Shown piece by piece: positions 1 to 10,550 of a stretch of 64,000 bases of DNA. Each line of letters opens with the position of its first letter. Position 1 is the first letter of the stretch. Below the pieces are notes generated by a model, which worked only from the letters and a program-made list of their open reading frames with translations, searched no databases and was not told the origin of the DNA. Source of the DNA: Coprobacter tertius. GTDB lineage: Bacteria > Bacteroidota > Bacteroidia > Bacteroidales > Coprobacteraceae. The DNA lies in NCBI RefSeq assembly GCF_024330105.1, contig NZ_JANDHW010000015.1:1-64000 (forward strand), in the 5' to 3' direction. The position numbers and the translations under genes were made by a program.

Positions 1-33
1 AAATTGTCGGCCATTTAGCTGTTTACTCAAGCG

Positions 34-64
34 CAAAAGTAATTAAATTTTAATATCGCACAAA
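34..64 (-). promoter_or_regulatory. Perfect Bacteroidetes promoter reading off the left edge
   Basis: On the minus strand this reads TTTG (61-64), exactly 19 bases, then TACTTTTG (34-41), a full match to the Bacteroidetes consensus TTTG-N19-TAnnTTTG. It points left, so the gene it drives lies outside the window. Nothing else is recognisable in bases 1-180. Confidence 0.6.
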
Positions 65-182
65 CAATTTTAATAGAAAACAGGATACAATATTTTAAAA
101 TACATTAATTTACCAGACACTATTATCTCTGATACACTTCTCCGGGGATCCTTCACTTACGTTCAGGAGGACAAAAGGGCGG

Positions 183-221
183 TCACGTCCCGGATAACAG
201 AAGATGTCATCCGGGACGTGA
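183..221 (-). terminator. Hairpin terminator after the GH36 gene
   Basis: Perfect 13-bp stem (183-195 with 209-221, arm TCACGTCCCGGAT) and a 13-base loop, 22 bases past the stop codon at 244. On the minus strand the stem is followed by CCGCCC and then four T, so the T tract is imperfect; still the obvious end of the GH36 transcript. Confidence 0.6.
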
Positions 222-243
222 ACAAAACATTTTATTTATCGAA

Positions 244-2421
244 TCAGTTTACGGATATAATTCTTATCACTTTACTGGAATATTCACCATAAAGGGGAAT
301 ATCGATTCCTTCTTCCATTAAATATTTCCCGCTTATTACTATCCCTTCTTGAGGCAAACCGTCGCTTATCCGATTCAGTTCTTCCAGCTTGTATTTTCTA
401 TTCGGGTCGAGACCTGCCATTCTGAAACGGGGAACAGGCTGATTATAAAAATGCTCGAGCTTGTAAGCAAAAAATACGGCTTCATCTTTTTCCGGAGTAA
501 CATACATGAGCGAAGACACCCCTTTTCGGTCATAAGGCGATATCAACCGGTAAAGATCCCCCTGCTGCACGACCGGACGTATTATTTTATACGAAGCTAT
601 GGCTTCGCGGGCAAATTCTTTTTCGTCGGCCGTCATGTCTGCGGGTTGCATCTCCATTCCCAACCGGCCCGACATCGCTACATCGAAACGAAATTTTAAA
701 GGAATAGAACGGCCGGTCTGATGATTTCTGCCCGCACTCACATGAGAGGCCATAGCGACAGCCGGATAAAAATCGGAAAATCCCCATTGAATGTATACAC
801 GCTGTAATGCGTCGGTATTGTCACTGGGCCAAAATTCGTCGAAATACGGCAACAAGCCATAGTTAACCCGTCCGCCACCGCTGGCGCAAGCCTGCATTGC
901 GACTTCGGGATATTTAAATCGTATCTTTTGGAGTACATCGAGTAGTCCCCGATGATAATCGATATACAGATGCGACTGTTTATCTTGAGGGAGATACGAA
1001 GATCCGTAATTAAACAAAGACATATTGGCATCCCATTTTATATATTTTATTTCGGGGTGCGCGGTAAGTAATTTATCCACCACACCAAAGACGAAATCCT
1101 GTACTTCGGGATTAGACATATCCAACACGAGTTGCGTACCCCCTCGTCCTTTAAACGCTTCCCGGTTATCTTGACAAATGATCCAGTGGGGATGTTTCTC
1201 ATACAATTCACTTAGCGTATTGATCATTTCCGGTTCTATCCATATACCGAATTTTATATGATTCTTATCGGCAGAAGCAATAAGTCCTTCGATACCGCCG
1301 GGCAATTTTTCCCGGCAAACTTCCCAGTCTCCCAACCCCTTCGTATCGTTATTTCTCGGATATTTATTTCCGAACCACCCGTCATCCATAACGAATAATT
1401 CGCCGCCTATATCCGAAAAATCCTTCATCATCTGTTCCATGACGGTCTGATTCACGTCAAAATATACACCTTCCCAACTATTCAGCAAGATATCACGGTT
1501 TTTATCCCCGTGAGCCAACTTATATTTACGGGCCCACCGATGAAAATTGCGGCTTACACCACCTTTACCCTCTATACTATATGTAATCGCAAGCGGAGGG
1601 GTTACAAAATTCTCTCCCGGCGACAATTTATAATATGATGCGTCTTCGTTGATACCTGCAATAATACGAGTGGTACGGGTATAATCTATATCGAAGCGCA
1701 ATGCATAATTTCCGCTCCATGCCAATGAGCCGCCCAATACCGCTCCGGCATCTTCCCGGGGATGTCCATCGACAGATAACATAAAGGAAGGATTGTCGGT
1801 TTGAGAATTTCTCACGCCGTCTTTATTTTTCAGCATTTTCATTCCCGGTAATAGCCTCTCTTCTTCCTGATACGATTCGGAAGCCCAGTTTCCGTGCAAA
1901 TGGGTAAGCCAGTGATCTCCCTGACGCACAGGCAAAAAAGCGGAAGCGAACTTGTACAACGTCACAGGTTTCTTTTCACGGTGTGAGATTTCGGTCCATA
2001 CTTCGATGACATCCGTCCCGCTATATGTCTTATAGCACAGCTTTACCGTAAAAGGATATTTTGGATCTTTCAAAATAAAAATATAGGTTTCACCGTCTTT
2101 CGCCGCTATTTTCACGGTATCTTCCAAATAGAGGTCGAGCGACATGTTCCCGTCGGCATGCGTTACTTGTACGGCCGGCTCGGTCACACACTCGATACCG
2201 AATGAAGGATACGCTTGTATATCTATCGCCGTGCCGCTGTTATAAACGTCGGCCGGAGAATTTATTCTCGTACCGTAATACCTGAATAAAAGCCTTTCTC
2301 CCTTCTTGCCCGACACCAGCAACGACGTGTTAGGCGTTGAAATAAGGTAATCGGCGCCTTCTGCCGAATAAACAGCGGAAAAAGAGAACAGAAAAGATAA
2401 AAGTAAGATCAGATTTTTCAT
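244..2421 (-). CDS. Secreted alpha-galactosidase, GH36 family
   Basis: Exported alpha-galactosidase that would remove terminal alpha-1,6-galactose from raffinose-type sugars or galactomannan. An N-terminal signal peptide (MKNLILLLS..., ending near VYSAEG) precedes an N-terminal beta-sandwich and the catalytic barrel. GH36 marks are MDDGWFG near residue 345, KWDAN with the expected nucleophile D464, CASGGGR, and PSDNTDALQR with the acid/base D534. The 725 aa length is normal for the bacterial family. An upstream ATG at 2448 is possible, but starting at 2421 puts the signal peptide at the true N-terminus. It is divergent from a GH35 beta-galactosidase; no SusC/SusD pair or regulator is nearby, so it is not part of a classical polysaccharide utilisation locus here. 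Confidence 0.9.
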   Translation of the reverse strand: MKNLILLLSFLFSFSAVYSAEGADYLISTPNTSLLVSGKKGERLLFRYYGTRINSPADVYNSGTAIDIQAYPSFGIECVTEPAVQVTHADGNMSLDLYLEDTVKIAAKDGETYIFILKDPKYPFTVKLCYKTYSGTDVIEVWTEISHREKKPVTLYKFASAFLPVRQGDHWLTHLHGNWASESYQEEERLLPGMKMLKNKDGVRNSQTDNPSFMLSVDGHPREDAGAVLGGSLAWSGNYALRFDIDYTRTTRIIAGINEDASYYKLSPGENFVTPPLAITYSIEGKGGVSRNFHRWARKYKLAHGDKNRDILLNSWEGVYFDVNQTVMEQMMKDFSDIGGELFVMDDGWFGNKYPRNNDTKGLGDWEVCREKLPGGIEGLIASADKNHIKFGIWIEPEMINTLSELYEKHPHWIICQDNREAFKGRGGTQLVLDMSNPEVQDFVFGVVDKLLTAHPEIKYIKWDANMSLFNYGSSYLPQDKQSHLYIDYHRGLLDVLQKIRFKYPEVAMQACASGGGRVNYGLLPYFDEFWPSDNTDALQRVYIQWGFSDFYPAVAMASHVSAGRNHQTGRSIPLKFRFDVAMSGRLGMEMQPADMTADEKEFAREAIASYKIIRPVVQQGDLYRLISPYDRKGVSSLMYVTPEKDEAVFFAYKLEHFYNQPVPRFRMAGLDPNRKYKLEELNRISDGLPQEGIVISGKYLMEEGIDIPLYGEYSSKVIRIISVN

Positions 2422-2787
2422 TTCAGTATCGTAATTTATTATTATCATTTATCGGCTTTCATCGGTCGAACCATAATCGATACCCATTTCTCATCTTCAT
2501 TGTTAATCGTCAGGTACCTCAATAAATCTTTTTGTGTTTTTCTCATCATAAATTTCTCGGAATCAGTCTCCGAAACGCTATTAATAATTGTAGTGACATA
2601 TCTAAAATAGAATTATCAAATATGCAATTAATCCTCTAATATAAACCATTATGTTTGTAGTGTAAAATTATATAAAGTATTAAGACAGACAAAAACTCAG
2701 GTTGTTATTTTATAATAAATTTTAGCTCTATTATTTTAAAAGATATATTTTTGCATAAATCATATTTACTTAATAAACTATTTCCCT
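2422..2787. other. Divergent intergenic region, GH36/GH35
   Basis: 366 AT-rich bases between two divergent galactosidase genes. On the plus strand there are two TAnnTTTG boxes (2650-2657 and 2746-2753); the second is better placed for the GH35 gene. I found no consensus box for the GH36 gene on the minus strand and no convincing operator or small ORF. Confidence 0.5.
2746..2753 (+). promoter_or_regulatory. Promoter -7 box for the GH35 gene
   Basis: TATTTTTG matches TAnnTTTG and lies 34 bases before the GH35 start codon. The upstream element is poor (TTTA near 2721), so only the -7 half is supported. Confidence 0.45.
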
Positions 2788-5082
2788 ATGAGAAAAATAA
2801 TCTTTTTGTTATTACTCTTCGGCATTTTTCAATTAAACCGGGCACAAGAATCATTTACCATTCAGGGTCACCAGTTTGTACTGAACGGTAAGCCTGTGCA
2901 ACTGATATGCGGCGAAATGCATTATTCACGCATTCCGCACGAATACTGGAGAGATCGTTTAAAACGGGCAAAAGCCATGGGACTAAACACGATCTCGACG
3001 TATGTTTTCTGGAACTTTCATGAAAAGCAACCGGGAGTTTTCGATTTTAAAGGACAGGCCGATTTATCTGAATTTTTACATATTGCGCAAGAAGAAGGAT
3101 TATACGTAATATTAAGGCCCGGCCCGTATGTATGCGCCGAATGGGATTTCGGCGGGTACCCGTGGTGGCTGCTGGAGGAAAAGGGCATGATATACCGTAG
3201 CAAAGACCCCAAATTTATGAATGCCTGCAACCGTTATATAAAAAGGTTAGGCAAAGAGGTTTCCCGACAAACGATAACCAAAGGGGGGAATATCATTATG
3301 GTACAAGTCGAAAACGAATACGGCTCTTACGGCAACGATAAAGAATATCTTGCCGACTTAAGAGATATGATAAAAGATGCCGGATTCGATGTTCCGCTGA
3401 TCACCTGCGACGGCGGCGGACAATTACCCAACGGCCAAATCGACGGAACTCTCGCGACCGTCAACGGAGTATTAGGAAACGATATTTTCAAAATTATCGA
3501 TAAATATCATCCGGGAGGACCTTATTTCGTGGCCGAATTTTACCCGGCTTGGTTCGATGTATGGGGTAAACCTCATTCGGCGGTAAATTATCAAAAACCG
3601 GCAGAGCAACTCGATTGGATGCTGAGCCACAATATTTCGGTAAGCATGTATATGTTTCACGGAGGCACTAATTTCTGGTATACTAACGGCGCGAATACCG
3701 CTAATGGTTTCGAACCTCAACCTACCAGTTACGATTATGACGCACCGTTAGGAGAATGGGGGAATATTACCCCTAAATACATAGCTTTCAGAAAGGTAAT
3801 CGAAAAATATCTGCCCGAAGGAGAAAAACTACCTGATATACCGAAGAATAATCCGACCACCTCGTTCGCATCTATCACACTCGATAAGAGCGCACCATTG
3901 AACGCCATATTCAAAAATACGAAAATCTCGGAAAATATCCTTACCATGGAAGATATGGGACAGGATTTCGGTTATATACATTATGCTATTACGCTGAACA
4001 AAACCGGTAAAAACGAGCTGAAATTAAACGAGCTTCGCGATTATGCAGTTATTTTTCTCGATGGGAAACAAGTTGGCAGCGCTGATCGCAGGCATAACCA
4101 AAACAGCGTAATACTCGAAGTAAAACATGTACCGGCACGTCTCGAAATAATCGTAGAAAACAGCGGACGTATAAATTACGGTCCCGATATTTTACATAAT
4201 CGCAAAGGAATTACCCATAATGTATTGTGGGGAGATGAGGAACTTTCCGGTTGGGAAATAACGTCATTACCTCTTTACAAGGAAAATGTCTCGAAACTCG
4301 AATACGGCAAGCCGATAAAAGGGATACCCGCTTTTCATAAAGGGACTTTCTTTATCGAAAAAATAGGAGATTGTTTTGTCGATATGAGCAAATGGGGAAA
4401 AGGTGCCGTATGGGTAAACGGTCATTCATTAGGTAAATTCTGGAATATCGGTCCGCAACAAACTTTATACCTACCTGCACCCTGGCTGAAAAAAGGTAAA
4501 AACGAGATCATCGTCTTTGCCTTAGAAGACAACGGAGAACGTTCGTTACAAGGATTATCCCAGCCCATATTGAATCAGTTGGGAACCGACATCAATTTAC
4601 CAGTGAAAAAGAAAGAAATTTACTCACAGAAGCCGATCCTCGACAAAGGAGATATCATTCTGTCTTCTTCTTGTAATAAAACAGATAACTGGCAAACATT
4701 TCCATTCGGAAGCACAAAGACTTTAAGGCATCTATGCATAGAAATACTGTCGTATCAGAATGCAGAGGATCCCTTTGCTCATATCGCCGAAATAGAACTG
4801 ATCGATGAAAACGGAAATGCTATCGATAAATCGAAATGGAGTGTGGTATATGCCGATAACCAAACAGACAAAGGGAAAGCGGAATATATCTACGACAATG
4901 ATTTAACAACTTCATGGCAGGCTGATCCTGGTAAAAAACAAGTTCCATTACACATTATAATAGATACGCATGAAATAAATAAAGCAAAAAGTATTCGTAT
5001 AAAAACAGATGAGGGTAAAGAAGGTAACGGGATTAAAGATTTCAGGATTTACGGCCGACCCCAATTCTTTTTATTTGAATAA
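2788..5082 (+). CDS. Secreted beta-galactosidase, GH35 family
   Basis: Exported exo-beta-galactosidase of 764 aa. The order is a signal peptide (about 1-19, ending NRAQ), a GH35 barrel (about 25-350) and beta-sandwich domains. At the C-terminus (about 640-760) is a discoidin-like, F5/8 type C carbohydrate-binding region with a WQADPG motif. Catalytic residues fit the family: acid/base E177 in VENEYGSYG and nucleophile E250 in AEFYPAW. The early GEMHYSRIP and PGPYVCAEWDFGG blocks are also GH35 hallmarks. Together with the divergent GH36 enzyme it suggests removal of terminal galactose from plant or host glycans. Transcription ends at the 54-bp palindrome at 5166-5219. Confidence 0.9.
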   Translation: MRKIIFLLLLFGIFQLNRAQESFTIQGHQFVLNGKPVQLICGEMHYSRIPHEYWRDRLKRAKAMGLNTISTYVFWNFHEKQPGVFDFKGQADLSEFLHIAQEEGLYVILRPGPYVCAEWDFGGYPWWLLEEKGMIYRSKDPKFMNACNRYIKRLGKEVSRQTITKGGNIIMVQVENEYGSYGNDKEYLADLRDMIKDAGFDVPLITCDGGGQLPNGQIDGTLATVNGVLGNDIFKIIDKYHPGGPYFVAEFYPAWFDVWGKPHSAVNYQKPAEQLDWMLSHNISVSMYMFHGGTNFWYTNGANTANGFEPQPTSYDYDAPLGEWGNITPKYIAFRKVIEKYLPEGEKLPDIPKNNPTTSFASITLDKSAPLNAIFKNTKISENILTMEDMGQDFGYIHYAITLNKTGKNELKLNELRDYAVIFLDGKQVGSADRRHNQNSVILEVKHVPARLEIIVENSGRINYGPDILHNRKGITHNVLWGDEELSGWEITSLPLYKENVSKLEYGKPIKGIPAFHKGTFFIEKIGDCFVDMSKWGKGAVWVNGHSLGKFWNIGPQQTLYLPAPWLKKGKNEIIVFALEDNGERSLQGLSQPILNQLGTDINLPVKKKEIYSQKPILDKGDIILSSSCNKTDNWQTFPFGSTKTLRHLCIEILSYQNAEDPFAHIAEIELIDENGNAIDKSKWSVVYADNQTDKGKAEYIYDNDLTTSWQADPGKKQVPLHIIIDTHEINKAKSIRIKTDEGKEGNGIKDFRIYGRPQFFLFE

Positions 5083-5165
5083 TATAGATTTATTCATACA
5101 TATCGGCTTCTAAGACATTCCCGTTCTTTCAAATATTATTTACGATAATAAACAAACGGGAATAT

Positions 5166-5219
5166 ATCATTAAAATAGGCAGGGGAAATAAATTTATTTC
5201 CCCTGCCTATTTTAATGAT
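5166..5219. terminator. Bidirectional terminator overlapping a coding end
   Basis: A perfect inverted repeat with 27-bp arms and its centre between 5192 and 5193. It contains AGGCAGGGGAAATAA and its complement, with A/T runs at both ends, so it can stop transcription from either side. It includes the last two codons and the stop codon (5212-5214) of the minus-strand protease gene. Confidence 0.85.
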
Positions 5220-7035
5220 TGCAATTTTCATTCATCCATTTTTCCGCTTCTTTATCTCCAAGACCCGCAGCCATCCCCATATCGGCACAAGCTTTGCTCA
5301 TTTCTTGTAAATTATACCAACACAAAGCGCGGTAATAATACATATCAGCGTCCTTTTCCTGAGCTATAGAAATCGCCTGAGAAAGTTTCTCCACAGCCAA
5401 ACGATAATCTTTTTTATAATAATTTATATACCCCCATACTGCATACAAACGCACATCTTCTTTATCCAAATCGATTGCCGAAATAATATCCTTTTCAGCC
5501 ATATCATACATTTCGAGAGATGCCTCTACTTTCGCTTTTTCTCTGAGAATATCGGATAATGACATTTTATCAGAATTTTTATATTGCTTAGCGGCCTCAT
5601 TATAAGCAAACAACGCCTCGGATACACGTCCTCTTGCCGCACGACACAATCCCCTCAGATACAACATCTCCGAATTTTTAGAGTCCTGTCGTAAAACACT
5701 ATCGACAATCGCATCCACTTCGTCATATTTTCCGACTTCGAGTTTTTGCCATACGGTTTCTTCTTTCGGTACTACATTTGAACTCGTTATCGACGGAATT
5801 TGCGGTGAGCGCACTTCGTCCTCCTCATCCGACTCGTCTCGGATATTATCGGCCAAGATAAGATAAGTATTAATTTTACGTTTGGAAACCAATTGAGGAA
5901 GGATAAGAGTCGTGTCGTTATTTATTTTATCTACAGGAAGATTAAGCCCTACACTTTTGGCCATTTTTAACAGGACAGTCGATTTAGAAGCAAAATTGGC
6001 AGCCGTGAAAACACCTGATCCAGCACTCGTGTGCCCGATGAGCATACCATTGCGATCGAAAACAGGACCTCCACTACTACCATAGGTAACAGGAACCGAC
6101 ATTTGATAAAAATCTAAATTATGATTTGTAGCGCTGATAATTCCTTCTGTTACTTTAATCGTGTATCCCAGCCGGTCTGAGATAGGAAATCCGAGAGCAA
6201 AACAACTTTCACCTTCGAGAGCTTCGGTATTCCTGAAATGATAATTCACTCTATCTATACCCGGGAAACGAAAATCTTTTATGCGAATAATAGCGATATC
6301 GCTTTCCTTGTCGGTGGTCACGACGATAGCTTTATACCTTTGTGTATAATCCCCGTTAATGCCCATCACATATAGATGACGTGCCCCGTCAACAACATGA
6401 TCGCAGGTAGCGATATACCCGTCGGTCGTTAACGCATACCCCGAGCCTTCCCAACTTCCGGGAGCTTTCTCTTTTCCTGAATGTACTCCCTCTTTGGGTT
6501 GAGGATATTCACGGGTAAGATAATCGAAAAGCTTATTTTGTTTTTTATACATCTGGACGGTAAACCGCTGAAAATTATATACTGCCGTAGACGATAAATA
6601 CTGAATATCATTGAAATTATATAATTCGATAAATTTATATTTATGACGTATCGCAGTAGGCTCTATAAATCCTACGATTGTTCCTTTTTTCCATCTTTTA
6701 CCGGTATTTCCCGGATAATCCCACCATTGTCCTAATTTTTTCCCGGGAGGATTCAAAAGAACAATCCGGTATTTTATCGTTTCAGGAACAATACCGTTAA
6801 CAGGATTTCTTTCGATCAAAACCGAAATATTATTTTCGAGTCTCCATATCCCTTCTAATTCTGAAAGCTGATCTTTACTATCGATTATTCTTTTTGCCTG
6901 TTCAACCGATGTAATCGGAGAATAAAAAACCTGTTCGTACCATTCTTTCGATTTTTTATTCCATTGACCCCACATCTGCGAGGTACACAATAAAACATAT
7001 AAAAAGACAAAAAAAGTAATAACATTCCGTTTCAT
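5212..7035 (-). CDS. Exported trypsin-like serine protease with TPR repeats
   Basis: 607 aa from the start chosen at 7035, which places a signal peptide (MKRNVITFFVFLYVLLCTSQ) first; an upstream ATG at 7089 would add 18 residues. A chymotrypsin/DegP-like fold spans about residues 190-365. The triad is visible: H213 in ATCDHVV, D246 in SDIAII and S321 in GSSGGP. No PDZ domain is recognisable; instead residues 437-602 form tetratricopeptide repeats, ending MNENCNH. An acidic stretch (RDESDEEDE) links the two parts. Probably a periplasmic or surface protease with a TPR interaction module. It follows the DUF3078 gene by 104 bases on the same strand and is probably cotranscribed. Target unknown. 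Confidence 0.8.
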   Translation of the reverse strand: MKRNVITFFVFLYVLLCTSQMWGQWNKKSKEWYEQVFYSPITSVEQAKRIIDSKDQLSELEGIWRLENNISVLIERNPVNGIVPETIKYRIVLLNPPGKKLGQWWDYPGNTGKRWKKGTIVGFIEPTAIRHKYKFIELYNFNDIQYLSSTAVYNFQRFTVQMYKKQNKLFDYLTREYPQPKEGVHSGKEKAPGSWEGSGYALTTDGYIATCDHVVDGARHLYVMGINGDYTQRYKAIVVTTDKESDIAIIRIKDFRFPGIDRVNYHFRNTEALEGESCFALGFPISDRLGYTIKVTEGIISATNHNLDFYQMSVPVTYGSSGGPVFDRNGMLIGHTSAGSGVFTAANFASKSTVLLKMAKSVGLNLPVDKINNDTTLILPQLVSKRKINTYLILADNIRDESDEEDEVRSPQIPSITSSNVVPKEETVWQKLEVGKYDEVDAIVDSVLRQDSKNSEMLYLRGLCRAARGRVSEALFAYNEAAKQYKNSDKMSLSDILREKAKVEASLEMYDMAEKDIISAIDLDKEDVRLYAVWGYINYYKKDYRLAVEKLSQAISIAQEKDADMYYYRALCWYNLQEMSKACADMGMAAGLGDKEAEKWMNENCNH

Positions 7036-7139
7036 GGCCAGACAATTAATTAAGTACACAATACGACTTTTAAATCGCATCGCTTTCATATAACTTCAGT
7101 AATGAGAGACGGCTATAAAAACTCAACCCGGTAAATTCA

Positions 7140-8675
7140 TCAAAAACGATAATTAAAACCGAAACTCAGCAATTCTTTCAATTGTAAATATGTATTCCGT
7201 TCTTTCTTGGGCTGTCTGTCGTCATAACGTAAATGCACAAAAAGACGGGTAGAAAAATAACGGTTCAAAACAAAATCGAAACTATTTTCAAAATCGATTT
7301 GTATACGATCATAATTGGTAAAATAAAAGAAACGCGAATTCCAGTGCATATTCCACAAAAACTCCCATTTTAAAGTCGTTTCGAACGATGAACCGTACTG
7401 ATTTTGGGTTTTCCCTTTTTCGATACCGAACCATTGAGGATCGATGTATTTGTCCCGAGCCACAAATTTCAGGTTATAAGATAAAGGAGAAGGCACAACC
7501 GAAATATGTAACTTACGCGGGTCGTTATCGTACTGGTACGACATACCTAAACCGAGATTCAATTCTCCCGGAGACAAGAATTCGGCCTGTTTCTCATCCG
7601 AATTGGCTTTGTAACTACTTAATAACTGAGTTTTGAACAATAACGTTAGCGAATAATACCATTTATATTTCTTATTCGCTTTATATCCGAATTTCGAGTT
7701 TATCTGAAACAAGTCTTCATTTACCCGAATAGATCGTACCGTATCGTCAGGCGCATTATTCAATCCCAATTTCCACTGTATTGTATTCTCAAAAAGAACA
7801 CGTTTATAATCATCATATTTCAGATTATATACCTGATTGCTTACGATGTTAAGGTTACTTTCCCCTCCTTGGTACCAATTATCGGATATGTGTACCTGCG
7901 AAAACTGAATAGAACTCTGGAATCCAGAAATCCAGTTTTTTAACTTTACCTCTTCTTTTTTTATCTGCGACTGATCTATCTCTAATTTATCAGGCTCTAC
8001 CGTCAGTAAATTTTTCAACCGGTTGCTCTTCAGTTTCTTCGGTTCGGGTACATCCGGCAACTTCTCCCGATCGTATTTTATCGACTGCGGAGAAGTCACT
8101 ATCATATTAAAACGAGCATCATCGGCTATCCCATTTAAAGCAATAACGTCTTCCAGCCATTGATCAGACCCCAATGGAGGCAGCCTATTATATCCGGTTT
8201 GTTTTTCAGGAATACTCAGTCCTTTAACCTCTTGATTCTGATAACTGGTAAATATAATCGGTAAAAATATTGGATTAACAGGCATCGTATCGGAATAAGT
8301 CATTAACGAATCATAATGTAATGCCATATATAATGCCCGTTCGACTTGCGGAGACAACTGAATAGTCGTATCAGGTTTAACAAGCTTCAACAAATTCGCC
8401 GTTTTAAGACTATCTATCACGGCTCTATCGACCGGTTGTTTTTTTATTTTTGATTTTTTCTTTTTTATCGTATCGGTAACGGTATCATTCTTAACCGTAG
8501 TTTTTTCAGGTAACAAAATTTTTTGATCCGTACTATCAACCGTTACCTCTTTAGCCGGTACAACCAAAGAATCGGGGATTGCCGGTGTCGCATCCACAGA
8601 CTGAGCACTTATATTAGCCATCGCTAATACCCCTATAATACAACTCCACACGATTCTTTTAAAAAGAAGTTCCAT
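7140..8675 (-). CDS. DUF3078 family outer-membrane-like protein
   Basis: 511 aa with a signal peptide ending at ISAQ. A low-complexity region with repeated lysines (KKKKSKIKKQP) follows, then a C-terminal half of alternating aromatic/polar beta strands (WISGFQSS..., NWYQGGESNL, ending FGFNYRF). The terminal phenylalanine and strand pattern suggest an outer-membrane beta-barrel. The DUF3078 match is recalled from the GGESN core and is fairly secure; the function is not known. It is the first gene of a likely two-gene unit with the downstream protease. Confidence 0.75.
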   Translation of the reverse strand: MELLFKRIVWSCIIGVLAMANISAQSVDATPAIPDSLVVPAKEVTVDSTDQKILLPEKTTVKNDTVTDTIKKKKSKIKKQPVDRAVIDSLKTANLLKLVKPDTTIQLSPQVERALYMALHYDSLMTYSDTMPVNPIFLPIIFTSYQNQEVKGLSIPEKQTGYNRLPPLGSDQWLEDVIALNGIADDARFNMIVTSPQSIKYDREKLPDVPEPKKLKSNRLKNLLTVEPDKLEIDQSQIKKEEVKLKNWISGFQSSIQFSQVHISDNWYQGGESNLNIVSNQVYNLKYDDYKRVLFENTIQWKLGLNNAPDDTVRSIRVNEDLFQINSKFGYKANKKYKWYYSLTLLFKTQLLSSYKANSDEKQAEFLSPGELNLGLGMSYQYDNDPRKLHISVVPSPLSYNLKFVARDKYIDPQWFGIEKGKTQNQYGSSFETTLKWEFLWNMHWNSRFFYFTNYDRIQIDFENSFDFVLNRYFSTRLFVHLRYDDRQPKKERNTYLQLKELLSFGFNYRF

Positions 8676-8697
8676 ACGATGCCGTTAAATTTGTTTA

Positions 8698-8705
8698 CAA
8701 AGATA
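8698..8705 (-). promoter_or_regulatory. Promoter -7 box for the DUF3078 gene
   Basis: TATCTTTG on the minus strand, 22 bases before the DUF3078 start. No TTTG at the right upstream distance. Confidence 0.4.
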
Positions 8706-8830
8706 ACCAATTAATAACAAATTATTTTTATAGAACCCTCAAAAAAATGTTTAACAACATGATTTCTCTCTTCAATTGTTAATTCATAATTAATATGAAA
8801 GATTTTCCGGCGTTTGTAGAGAATTTTTCA

Positions 8831-8838
8831 TACTTTTG
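8831..8838 (+). promoter_or_regulatory. Promoter -7 box for pyrG
   Basis: TACTTTTG, a full TAnnTTTG match, 52 bases upstream of the GTG start of pyrG. A TTTG lies at 8813-8816, but the 14-base spacing is shorter than the usual 19. Confidence 0.5.
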
Positions 8839-8878
8839 CATTTTAAAAAAATTAAACCGCACATAATTAAAGTATTAA

Positions 8879-10495
<1,617 letters not shown>

Positions 10496-10503
10496 TTACC
10501 TCT

Positions 10504-10518
10504 GGAACAGAATGTTCC
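10504..10518. repeat. Small palindrome between pyrG and yidC
   Basis: GGAACA, three bases, TGTTCC: a perfect 6-3-6 inverted repeat in the 55-base gap. No T tract follows, so it is not a standard terminator; it could be a weak hairpin or protein site. Confidence 0.3.
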
Positions 10519-10550
10519 TCATTGATAATATTTAGTGAAAACAAAAAAAT

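Noticed and set aside
3283-3288. Run of six G in the GH35 gene as a slippage switch
   Set aside because: Too short, and in a gene without reason to phase-vary.
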